Positions 36,401-48,400 of a stretch of 64,000 nt of DNA are shown in pieces. How positions within the stretch are numbered: position 1 is the first letter of the stretch; each line of letters begins with the position of its first letter. Origin of the DNA: Aphelocoma coerulescens (taxonomy: Eukaryota > Chordata > Aves > Passeriformes > Corvidae). Position numbers and translations under genes: made by a program. The notes under the pieces are model-generated. The model did not search any database. It was not told the DNA's origin and was given only the letters and a program-made list of their open reading frames with translations. The stretch covers positions 144,336 through 208,335 of the forward strand of contig NW_027183583.1 in NCBI RefSeq assembly GCF_041296385.1. The letters run 5' to 3'.

Positions 36401-39400
36401 CTCGGGATCGGGATTTTCCGGGCGGAGTTCGGCACAAAGAGGGACCAGGAGCCCCCTCAGGACCAGCGCCAGGAGCCCTCCTCGGAGCAGAGCCTGCACC
36501 AGTAGAAACCAGTAGAAACCAGTAGCCTCCCAATCCCCTCCCGGTCCATCCCAGTCCATCCCAGTCCATCCCAGTCTCACCCTGGGTCTCTTCTGTGCCA
36601 GGAACGTGACCGTGGCCAGCGCCCGAACCCGCACGGCGTCACCCCGGGACTCGTCGCCGGCCACCTGCGGGTGAAATCTCACCTGAATATTCTCCAAAAA
36701 AACTCCACGGGGGGGGGATCTTTTGGAATTCCAGGGATTCCCTAAAAAAATTCCCGGGAATCGCCCCAAAAATCCTGGGATTCACCGGCGGGTTGGAAGG
36801 GGTAGACCTGGTGTCCCATTGAGCCCATTGGGATTTTATTGGGTAGACCTGGTGTCCTAAATCCCCAATTTTACTTCAGTGGGTAGACCTGATGTCTAAA
36901 ATCTCTATTGTCTTTAATGGGTAGACCTGGTGTCCCTATAACCTCCATTGTTTTCAATGGGTAGACCTGGTGTCCCTGTATTCTCCATTGCATTCAATGG
37001 GTAGACCTGGTGTCCCTGAATCTTAATTGTCTTTAATTGACAGACTTGGTGTTCCTGAATCTTAATTGTTTTAATGGACATACCTGGTGTCCCTGCATTC
37101 TCCATTGTTTTCAATGGGTAGACCTGGTGTCCCTATATTCTCCATTGTCTTTAATGGCTAGACCTGATGTCCCTATAATCTCCATTGGCTTCAATGGGTA
37201 GACCTGGTGTCCCTATATTCTCCATTGTTTTCAATGGCTAAACCTGATGTCCCTCTATTCTCCATTGTTTTCAATGGGTAGACCTGATGTCCCTCTGTTC
37301 TCCACTGCCTTTAATGGGTAAACCTGATGTCCCTGTATTCTCCATTGCATTCAATGGGTAGACCTGGTGTCCCTGACATCTTCATTATCTTTAATGGGTA
37401 GACCTGATGTCCCTGTAGTCTCAATTCTATTCAATGGGTACATCTGGTGTCTCTGAATTCTCCATTGTTTTCAATGGGTAGACCTGGTGTCCCTGAATTC
37501 TCCATTGCCTTCAATGGGTAGACCTGGTGTCCCTGTAGTCTCCATTGTTTTTCAATGGATAGACCTGGTGTCCCTGCTTTCCCCATTGCCTTTATTGGGT
37601 AGACCTGGTGTCCCGAAACTTTTGAGGCTAAAAATTCCCATTTTGGGCCTGGAATTCCCAAATTTTGAGATGAAAGCCGAGTTTTTTTGTTTTTTTGGGC
37701 TTACCTGAAGGCAAAGCTCCAGCATGGGCCGCAGGTGTGGGATCAGAGACTCGGGATTGGCTTCCAGGAACTCATCCAGGACTTCCAGAGCGTTGGCAGC
37801 GCAATCCTGAAGACAAAATTCCCGGAATTCAGCCCAAATTCGGACAGATCCGGCCCCAAAATCCTCGGGATTTGTCCCAAAAATTCACCTCATCCATGTT
37901 CAGGAGCTCCTGGAGAGCCCGGAGGATGTCGGGGACCAGGGAGCGAAGGAGTTCCTGAGGGAAAAGGGGAAAAAATGGGAAAAAAAGAGTTAAAAATGAG
38001 CCAAAATCGGGAGGTTTGGCCTCAAAAATTCCCATTTTCCAGCGGGAAATTCCAAGGCGGGGCAAAAAACGAGGATTGAGGGGGGAAAACCCTTTTTTGT
38101 CCAAAAAACCCCCATTTTTATCCCAAAATCCCCATTTTTGCCCAAAAAATCCCCATTTTTATCCAAAAATCCCCATTTTTATCCCAAAATCCCCATTTTT
38201 ATCCAAAACCCCCCATTTTTATCCAAAAAACCCCATTTTTATCAAAAAACCCCCATTTTTACCCAAAAAAACCCATTTTTATCCAAAAAAAACCATTTTT
38301 ATCCAAAAAACCCCCATTTTTATCCAAAACCCCCCATTTTTATCCAAAAAACCCCCATTTTTATCCAAAACCCCCCATTTTTATCCAAAAAATCCCCATT
38401 TTTATCAAAAAACCCCCATTTTTACCCAAAAAAACCCATTTTTATCCAAAAAACCCCCATTTTTATCCAAAACCCCCCATTTTTATCCAAAAAACCGCCA
38501 TTTTTATCCAAAAATCCCCATTTTTATCCAAAAAACTCCCATTTTTATCCAAAAAACCCCCATTTTTATCCAAAACCCCCCATTTTTATCCAAAAAACCC
38601 CCATTTTTATCCAAAACCCCCATTTTTTGTCCAAAAAATCCCCATTTTTATCCAAAACCCCCCATTTTTATCCAAAAAACCCCCATTTTTATCCAAAAAA
38701 CCCCCATTTTTATCCAAAACCCCCCATTTTTATCTAAAAAATCCCCATTTTTGTCCAAAATATCCCCATTTTTATCAAAAAAACCCATTTTTACCCAAAA
38801 AAACCCATTTTTATCCAAAAATCCCCACTTTTACCCAAAAAATCCCCATTTTTATCCAAAAAATCCCCATTTTGGGTGAAAAAGGGGGATTTTGGGTGGA
38901 AAAGGCAAATTTTGGGTGGAAAAAGGGGATTTTGGGTGAAAAAAAGGGATTTTGGGTGGGTAAAGGAGGATTTTGGGTGGAAAAAGGGGGATTTTGGGTT
39001 AAAAAATAGGATTTTGGGTGAAGAAAGGGGGATTTGGGGTGGAAAAAGTGCAAATTTTGGGTGGGAAAAGGGAGATTTTGGGTGGGAAAAGGGGATTTTG
39101 GGTGAAAAAAGGTGGATTTTGGGTGGAAAAAAGGGGATTTTGGGTGGAAAAAGTGCAAATTTTGGGTGGAAAAAGGGGATTTGGGGTGGAAAAAGGGGAT
39201 TTTGGGTGAAAAACGGAGATTTTGGGTGGAAAAAGGGGATTTTGGGTGGAAAAAGGGGATTTCGAGTGGAAAGAGGGGGATTTTGGGTGGAAAATGGGGG
39301 ATTTTGAGTTAAAAAAGGGGGATTTTGAGTGGAAGAAGGGTATTTTGGGTGAAAAAAGGGGATTTTGGGTGGAAAACGGGCAGATTTTGGGTGGAAAAAG

Positions 39401-42400
39401 GGGGATTTTGAGTTAAAAAAGGCAGATTTTGAGTTAAAAAAGGGGGATTTGGGGTGGAAAAAGGGGGATTTTGAGTGGAAAATGGGGGATTTTGAGTGGA
39501 AAAGGGGGATTTTGAGTTAAAAAAGGGGGATTTGGGGTGGAAAAAGGGGGATTTTGGGGTGGAAAAAGGGGGATTTTGGGGCACTCACCGTCCTGGTGCC
39601 CCCCAGGGCGGCCGCCAGAGCCCCCAGCGCTGCCAGGGCGGCTCCCAAGGTTCCGGCAGAGTTGGCGGCCCCGAGCCCCCAGCGGCAGAGCCCGGCCAGG
39701 GCGGGGCCACGGCGGGAAAGGGCGGGGCCGGCCACGCCCAGCGCCACGCCCAGGCAGCGCAGCGCCCCCTGCAGGAGGGAACACGGGCACAGTTGGGGCG
39801 GTCGGGGCATCTGGGGGATTTTGGGGGGGTTTTTAGGGAATTTTGGGGGATTTTGGGGGATTTTTTAGGGATTTTTGGGGGTTTTTTTGGGATTTTTTGG
39901 GGTTTTTTTGGTTTTTTTTAGGGATTTTTTTTTATTTTTTAGGGGATTTTTTGGGGGTCTTTTGGGGATTTTTTGGGATTTTTTTGGGGATTTTTAAAAG
40001 ATTTTTTGGGGTTTTTTTGGGGGTTTTTTAGGGAATTTTTGGGGGTTTTTTGGGTTTTTTTAGGGATTTTTTTTTATTTTTTTGGGGATTTTTTCAGGAT
40101 TTTTTGGGGGATTTTTGGGAATTTTTTGGGGATTTTTTGGGATTTTTTGGGGATTTTTTTTTGGATTTTTTGGGGGATTTTTTAAGGATTTTTTGGGGGA
40201 TTTTTGGGAATTTTTTGGGGATTTTTTGGGATTTTTTGGGGATTTTTTTTTGGATTTTTTGGGGGATTTTTTAAGGAATGTTTGGGGATTTTTTAGGATT
40301 TTTTTAGGATTTTTGGGGATTTTGTTTTGATTTTTTGGGGATTTTTTTGGGATTTTTTGGGGGATTTTTTTCCATTTTTTTGGGGATTTTTTTGGACTTT
40401 TTTGGGATTTTATTTTTTATTTTTTAGGATTTTTTGGGGATTTTTTAGGATTTTTTTAGGATTTTTGGGGATTTTTTTTTGATTTTTTGGGGATTTTTTT
40501 GGGATTTTTTGGGGGATTTTTTTCCATTTTTTTGAGGATTTTTTTGGACTTTTTTGGGATTTTATTTTTTATTTTTTAGGATTTTTTGAGGATTTTTTTA
40601 GGATTATTTAGGGATTTTTTTAGAATTTTCTAGGCTTATTTTTTGGATTTTTTTGGGATATCTTGAAGAGTTTTTAGGAATTTTTGGGGGATATTTTTAG
40701 GTTTTTCTTCGGATTTTTTTAGGTATTTTATGGAATTTTTGGGGGATTTTTTTTGGAATTTTTGGGGATTTTTTTGGAATTTTGGGGGGATTTTTTTGGA
40801 ATTTTTAGGGATTTTTGGAGGATTTTTGGGGGATTGTTTTTGGGGGATTTTTGGAGGTTTTCCGGAAGGTTCCGGCAGAGTTGGCGGCCCCGAGCCCCCA
40901 GCGGCAGAGCCCGGCCAGGGCGGGGCCACGGCGGGAAAGGGCGGGGCCGGCCACGCCCAGCGCCACGCCCAGGCAGCGCAGCGCCCCCTGCAGGAGGGAA
41001 CGTGGGCACAGTTGGGGCGGTCGGGGCATCTGGGGGATTTTTTGGGGGGTTTTTAGGGAATTTTTGGGGGGTTTGGGGGATTTTTTAGAGATTTTTTGGG
41101 GATTTTTTAGGGAATTTTTGGGGGTTTTGGGGGATTTTTTTGGGATTTTTTTTGGATTTTTTGGGGATATTTTGGAATTTTTTTGGATTTTTTGGGGATT
41201 TTTTGGGGATTTTTTGGGAATTTTTGGGGATTTTTTGGGAATTTTTTGGGGATTTTTTAGGATTTTTTAAAAATTTTGGGGGAATTTTTGGGGATTTTTT
41301 TGGGATTTTTTTTAGGATTTTTTGGGGATTTTTTTGGGATTTTTTTGGGATTTTTTTTGGATTTTTTAGCGTTTCTTTGAGATTTTTTCGGACATTTTTG
41401 AGATTTTTTTTTTATTTCTTGGGGATTTTTTAAGGATTTTTTGGGGATTTTTTTTGAGTTTTTGGGGATTTTATTTTTTATTTTTTAGGATTTTTTGAGG
41501 ATTTTTTTAGGATTATTTAGGATTTTTTTAGGATTTTTTAGGAATTTTTTGGGGATTTTTTTGGGATTTTTTGGGGGATTTTTTTGGGATTTTTTGAGGA
41601 TTTTTTGGGATTTTTTAAAAATTTTTGGGGAATTTTTTTGGATTTTTTTGGGATTTTTTTTTTGATTTTTTGGGGATTTTTTAAGGATTTTTTTGGGATT
41701 TTTTTTGGATTTTTTAGGATTTCTTTGAGATTTTTTCAGACATTTTTGAGACTTTTTTTCGATTTCTTGGGGATTTTTTAAGGATTTTTTGGGGATTTTT
41801 TTTTGAGTTTTTGGGGACTTTTTAGAAATTTTTTTTTGTTTTGTCTGGGATTTTTTAGGGATTTTTTAGGATTTTTTAGGGATTTTTTTAGAATTTTTCG
41901 GGGATTTTTTTAGGATTTTTTTGGGAGTTTTTTAGGAGTTTTTTAGGATTTTTTGAAGAGTTTTTAGGATTTTTTGGGGATATTTTTAGGTTTTTCTGCA
42001 GATTTTTTTAGGTATTTTTTGGAATTTTTGAGGGATTTTTTTGGAATTTTTGGGGGATTGTTTTGGAATTTTTTGGGGATTTTTGGAGGATTTTTTGGGG
42101 GTTTTTTAGGATTTTTTTAGGATTTTTGGGGATTTTTTTTTTTATTTTTTGGGGATTTTTTTTGGATTTTTTTGGGATTTTTTTTTTGGATTTTTTAGGA
42201 TTTTTTTTTTATTTTGGGGGGATTTTTTTTGGATTTTTTTGGGATTTTTTAGAATTTTTTTGAGTTTTTTTCAGACATTTTTGAGATTTTTTACGATTTC
42301 TTGGGGATTTTTTAAGGATTTTTTTGGGATTTTTTTTGAGTTTTTGGGGATTTTTTTTTGATTTTTTAGGATTTTTTGAGGATTTTTTTAGGATTATTTA

Positions 42401-45400
42401 GGATTTTTTTAGGACTTTTTTGGGATTTTTTTAGGATTTTTTTGGGGATTTTTTAGGATTTTTTTAGGATTTTTTGGGAATTTTTTTTGGATTTTTTTGG
42501 GACTTTTTAGGGATTTTTTTGGGTTTTTTCTGGGATTTTTAGGGATTTTTTTCAGATTTTTTAGGGATTTTTTTAGGATTTTTTAGGGATTTTTTTTGGA
42601 ATGTTTTTGGGATTTTTCGAGGAGTTTTTAGGATTTTTTGGGGATATTTTTAGGTTTTTCTTCGGATTTTTTTAGGTATTTTTTGGAATTTTTGGGGGAT
42701 TTTTTTGGAATTTTGGGGGGATTTTTTTGGAATTTTTAGGGATTTTTGGAGGATTTTTGGGGGATTGTTTTTGGGGTATTTTTGGAGGTTTTCCGGAAGG
42801 TTCCGGCAGAGTTGGCGGCCCCGAGCCCCCAGCGGCAGAGCCCGGCCAGGGCGGGGCCACGGCGGGAAAGGGCGGGGCCGGCCACGCCCAGCGCCACGCC
42901 CAGGCAGCGCAGCGCCCCCTGCAGGAGGGAACGTGGGCACAGTTGGGGCGGTCGGGGCATCTGGGGGATTTTTTGGGGGGTTTTTAGGGAATTTTTGGGG
43001 GTTTTGGGGGATTTTTTAGGGATTTTTTAGGGTTTTTTGGGGGATTTTTTTGGATTTTTTTGGGGTTTTTTTCGGATTTTTTTGGGGATTTTTTGGGATT
43101 TTTTTGGGGATTTTTTGGGATTTTTTCTGGATTTTTTGGGGATTTTTAATGATTTTTTAAAAATTTTGCGGGAATTTTTTAGGAATTATTGGGGATTTAT
43201 TTTGGATTTTTCGGGGATTTTTTAAGGATTTTTTTGGGGATTTTTTGGGGATTTTTTTGGATTTTTTTGAGATTTTTTCGGACATTTTTGAGGGTTTTTT
43301 TTTATTTCTTGGGGATTTTTTAAGGATTTTTTGGGGGTTTTTTGGGATTTTTTTGGGGATTTTTTGGGATTTTTTTGGGATTTTTTTTTGATTTTTTGGG
43401 CATTTTTTTAGGATTTTTTTGGGATTTTTTAGGAATTTTTTGGGGTTTTTTTGGGATTTTTTTGGGACTTTTTTGGGGTTTTTTAGGATTTTTTTGAGAT
43501 TTTTTTGGACATTTTTGAGATTTTTTTACGATTTCTTGGGGATTTTTAAAGGATTTTTTTGGGGATTTTTTTGGAGTTTTTTGGGATTTTTAGGAGATTT
43601 TTTAGGATTTTTTGAGGATTTTTTTAGGATAATTTAGGATTTTTTTAGGACTTTTTTGGGATTTTTTTAGGATTTTTTTGGGGATTTTTTAGGATTTTTT
43701 TAGGATTTTTTTGGGACTTTTTAGGGATTTTTTTTGTTTTTTTAAGAATTTTTTAGGGATTTTTTTAGAGATTTTTTTCAGATTTTTTAGGGATTTTTTT
43801 GGGATTTTTTTGGGATTTTTTGAGGAATTTTTAGGATTTTTTGGGGATATTTTTAGGTTTTTCTTCGGATTTTTTTAGGTATTTTTTGGAATTTTTGGGG
43901 GGATTTTTTTGGAATTTTTTGGGGATTTTTTTGGAATTTTGGGGGGATTTTTGGAGGATTTTTGGGGGATTGGTTTTGGGGTATTTTTGGAGGTTTTCTG
44001 GAAGGTTCCGGCAGAGTTGGCGGCCCCGAGCCCCCAGCGGCAGAGCCCGGCCAGGGCGGGGCCACGGCGGGAAAGGGCGGGGCCGGCCACGCCCAGCGCC
44101 ACGCCCAGGCAGCGCAGCGCCCCCTGCAGGAGGGAACACGGGCACAGTTGGGGCGGTCGGGGCATCTGGGGGATTTTTGGGGGGGTTTTTAGGGAATTTT
44201 TGGGTTTTTTTTGGGTTTTTTTAGGAATTTTTTTTGATTTTTTAGGGGATTTTTTGGGGATTTTTTGGGGTTTTTTGGGATATTTTTGGGAATTTTTTTG
44301 GGATTTTTTAGGGGATTTTTTGGGGATTTTTTGGGATTTTTTTGGGATTTTTTTGGAATTTTTTTAGGATTTTTTTGGGATTTTTTGGTATTTTTTAAAA
44401 ATTTTTGGGGAATTTTTTTGGATTTTTTCTGGGATTTTTTTAGATTTTTTGGGGATTTTTGGGGGATTTTTTGGGGATTTTTTTGGGATTTTTTAGGAAT
44501 TTTTTGGGGTTTTTTTGGAAATTTTTTTGGGATTTTTTTGGATTTTTAAAAAATTTTGGGGGAATTTTTTAGGAATTTTTTTGGATTTTTTAAGGATTTT
44601 TTTGGGACTTTTTAGGGATTTTTTTTTGGTTTTTTTCTGGGATTTTTTAGGGATTTTTTAGGATTTTTTAGGGATTTTTTTAGAATTTTTCGGGGATTTT
44701 TTTAGGATTTTTTTGGGAGTTTTTTAGGAGTTTTTTAGGATTTTTTGAAGAGTTTTTAGGATTTTTTGGGGATATTTTTAGGTTTTTCTGCAGATTTTTT
44801 TAGGTATTTTTTGGAATTTTTGAGGGATTTTTTTGGAATTTTTGGGGGATTGTTTTGGAATTTTTTGGGGATTTTTGGAGGATTTTTTGGGGGTTTTTTA
44901 GGATTTTTTTAGGATTTTTGGGGATTTTTTTTTTTATTTTTTGGGGATTTTTTTTTTATTTTTTTGGGATTTTTTTTTTGGATTTTTTAGGATTTTTTTT
45001 TTATTTTGGGGGGATTTTTTTTGGATTTTTTTGGGATTTTTTAGAATTTTTTTGAGTTTTTTTCAGACATTTTTGAGATTTTTTTACGATTTCTTGGGGA
45101 TTTTTTAAGGATTTTTTTGGGATTTTTTTTGAGTTTTTGGGGATTTTTTTTTGATTTTTTAGGATTTTTTGAGGATTTTTTTAGGATTATTTAGGATTTT
45201 TTTAGGATTTTTTGGGAATTTTTTTAGGATTTTTTTGGGACTTTTTAGGGATTTTTTTTGGTTTTTTCTGGGATTTTTTAGGGAATTTTTTTAGGATTTT
45301 TTAGGGATTTTTTTTGGGAGTTTTTTGGGATTTTTTTAGGAGTTTTTTGGGATTTTTGGGGGAGTTTTTTCAGATTTTTTGGGGGATATTTTTAGGTTTT

Positions 45401-48400
45401 TCTTCGGATTTTTTTAGGTATTTTTTGGAATTTTTGGGGGATTTTTTTGGAATTTTTGGGGGATTTTTTTGGAATTTTTGGGGGATTTTTTTGGAATTTT
45501 GGGGGGATTTTTGGAGGATTTTTGGGGGATTGTTTTTGGGGTATTTTTGGAGGTTTTCCGGAAGGTTCCGGCAGAGTTGGCGGCCCCGAGCCCCCAGCGG
45601 CAGAGCCCGGCCAGGGCGGGGCCACGGCGGGAAAGGGCGGGGCCGGCCACGCCCAGCGCCACGCCCAGGCAGCGCAGCGCCCCCTGCAGGAGGGAACACG
45701 GGCACAGTTGGGGCGGTCGGGGCATCTGGGGGATTTTTGGGGGGGTTTTAGGGAATTTTTGGGGATTTTGGGGGATTTTTTAGGGATTTTTTAGGGTTTT
45801 TTGGGGGATTTTTTTGGATTTTTTTGGGGTTTTTTTCGGATTTTTTTGGGGATTTTTTGGGATTTTTTTGGGGATTTTTTGGGATTTTTTCTGGATTTTT
45901 TGGGGATTTTTAATGATTTTTTAAAAATTTTGCGGGAATTTCTTAGGAATTATTGGGGATTTATTTTGGATTTTTCGGGGATTTTTTAAGGATTTTTTTG
46001 GGGATTTTTTGGGGATTTTTTTGGATTTTTTTGAGATTTTTTCGGACATTTTTGAGGGTTTTTTTTTATTTCTTGGGGATTTTTTAAGGATTTTTTGGGG
46101 GTTTTTTGGGATTTTTTTGGGGATTTTTTGGGATTTTTTTGGGATTTTTTTTTGATTTTTTGGGCATTTTTTTAGGATTTTTTTGGGATTTTTTAGGAAT
46201 TTTTTGGGGTTTTTTTGGGATTTTTTTGGGACTTTTTTGGGGTTTTTTAGGATTTTTTTGAGATTTTTTTGGACATTTTTGAGATTTTTTTACGATTTCT
46301 TGGGGATTTTTAAAGGATTTTTTTGGGGATTTTTTTGGAGTTTTTTGGGATTTTTAGGAGATTTTTTAGGATTTTTTGAGGATTTTTTTAGGATTATTTA
46401 GGATTTTTTTAGGATTTTTTGGGAATTTTTTTTTTTATTTTTTGGGACTTTTTAGGGATTTTTTTTTTGTTTTTTTCTGGGATTTTTTTTGGATTTTTTG
46501 AGGATTTTTTAGGGATTGTTTTGGGAGTTTTTTGGGATTTTTGGGGGAGTTTTTAGGATTTTTTTGGGATATTATTAGGGTTTTCCTAGGATTTTTAAGG
46601 GATTTTTTTTTGAATTTTTTTGGATTTTTTTATTTTTAATTTTTTTAGGTATTTTTTGGAATTTTTAGGGGATTTTTTACGATTTTTTAGGGATTTTTTT
46701 TTGGAATTTTTAGGGATTTTTTTGGGAGTTTTTTAGGATTTTTTGGGGAGTTTTTAGGATTTTTTGGGGGATATTTTTAGGTTTTTCTTCGGATTTTTTT
46801 AGGTATTTTTTGGAATTTTTGGGGGATTTTTTTGGAATTTTTGGGGGATTTTTGGAGGATTTTTTGGGGGTTTTTTAGGATTTTTTTAGTATTTTTGGGG
46901 ATTTTTTTTTATTTTTTGGGGATTTTTTTGGGATTTTTTTGGGATTTTTTTTTGGATTTTTTAGGATTTTTTTCTGATTTTGGGGGGATTTCTTTTGGAT
47001 TTTTTTGGGATTTTTTAGGATTTTTTTGAGATTTTTTCGGACTTTTTGAGATTTTTTTACGATTTCTTGGGGATTTTTAAAGGATTTTTTGGGGATTTTT
47101 TTGGAGTTTTTTGGGATTTTATTTTTTATTTTTTTAGGATTTTTTGAGGATTTTTTTAGGATAATTTAGGATTTTTTTAGGACTTTTTTGGGATTTTTTT
47201 AGGATTTTTTGGGGATTTTTTTAGAATTTTTTAAAAATTTTGGGGGAATTTTTTAGGATGTTTCGGGGATTTTTTTTGAGTTTTTTGGGATTTTATTTTT
47301 TATTTTTTAGGATTTTTTGAGGATTTTTTTAGGATTATTTAGAATTTTTTTAGGCTTTTTTGGGGATTTTTTAGGATTTTTTTAAAAAATTTTGGGGGAA
47401 TTTTTTAGGAATTATTGGGGATTTATTTTGGATTTTTCGGGGATTTTTTTAGGATTTTTTTTGGATTTTTTTTGGATTTTTTAGGATTTTTTTGAGATTT
47501 TTTCAGACATTTTTGAGATTTTTTTACGATTTCTTGGGGATTTTTTAAGGATTTTTTGGGGGATTTTTTTGGACTTTTTTGGGATTTTTAGGAGATTTTT
47601 TAGGATTTTTGGAGGATTTTTTTAGGATTATTTTGGATTTTTTTAGGACTTTTTTGGGATTTTTTTAGGATTTTTTGGGGGATTTTTTTGGAGTTTTTTA
47701 GGATTTTTTAGGAATTTTTTTTGGATTTTTTTGGGACTTTTTAGGGATTTTTTTGGATTTTTTCTGGGATTTTTTTGGTTTTTTTCTGGGATTTTTAGGG
47801 ATTTTTTTCAGATTTTTTAGGGATTTTTTTAGGATTTTTTAGGGATTTTTTTTGGAATGTTTTTGGGATTTTTCGAGGAGTTTTTAGGATTTTTTGGGGA
47901 TATTTTTAGGTTTTTCTTCGGATTTTTTTAGGTATTTTTTGGAATTTTTGGGGGATTTTTTTGGAATTTTTGGGGGATTTTTGGAGGATTTTTGGGGGAT
48001 TTTTTTTGGATTTTTTAGGATTTTTTTGAGATTTTTTTGGACATTTTTGAGATTTTTTTTTATTTCTTGGGGATTTTTTAAGGATTTTTGGGGGGATTTT
48101 TAGGGAATTTTTGGGGTTTTTTTGGGATTTTTTGGGGGATTTTTTGGGGATTTTTTGGGGATTTTTTTAGGATTTTTTGGGGGATTTTTTAGGATTTTTA
48201 AAAAATTTGGGGGGAATTTTTTAGGAATTTTTTTGGATTTTTTAAGGATTTTTTTGGGACTTTTTAGGGATTTTTTGGGGGTTTTTTCTGGGATTTTTTA
48301 GGGATTTTTTGGGTTTTTTTAGGGATTTTTTTTGATTTTTTAGGGGATTTTTTGGGGGGTTTTTGGGGTTTTTTTGGGAATTTTTTTGGGATTTTTTTAG

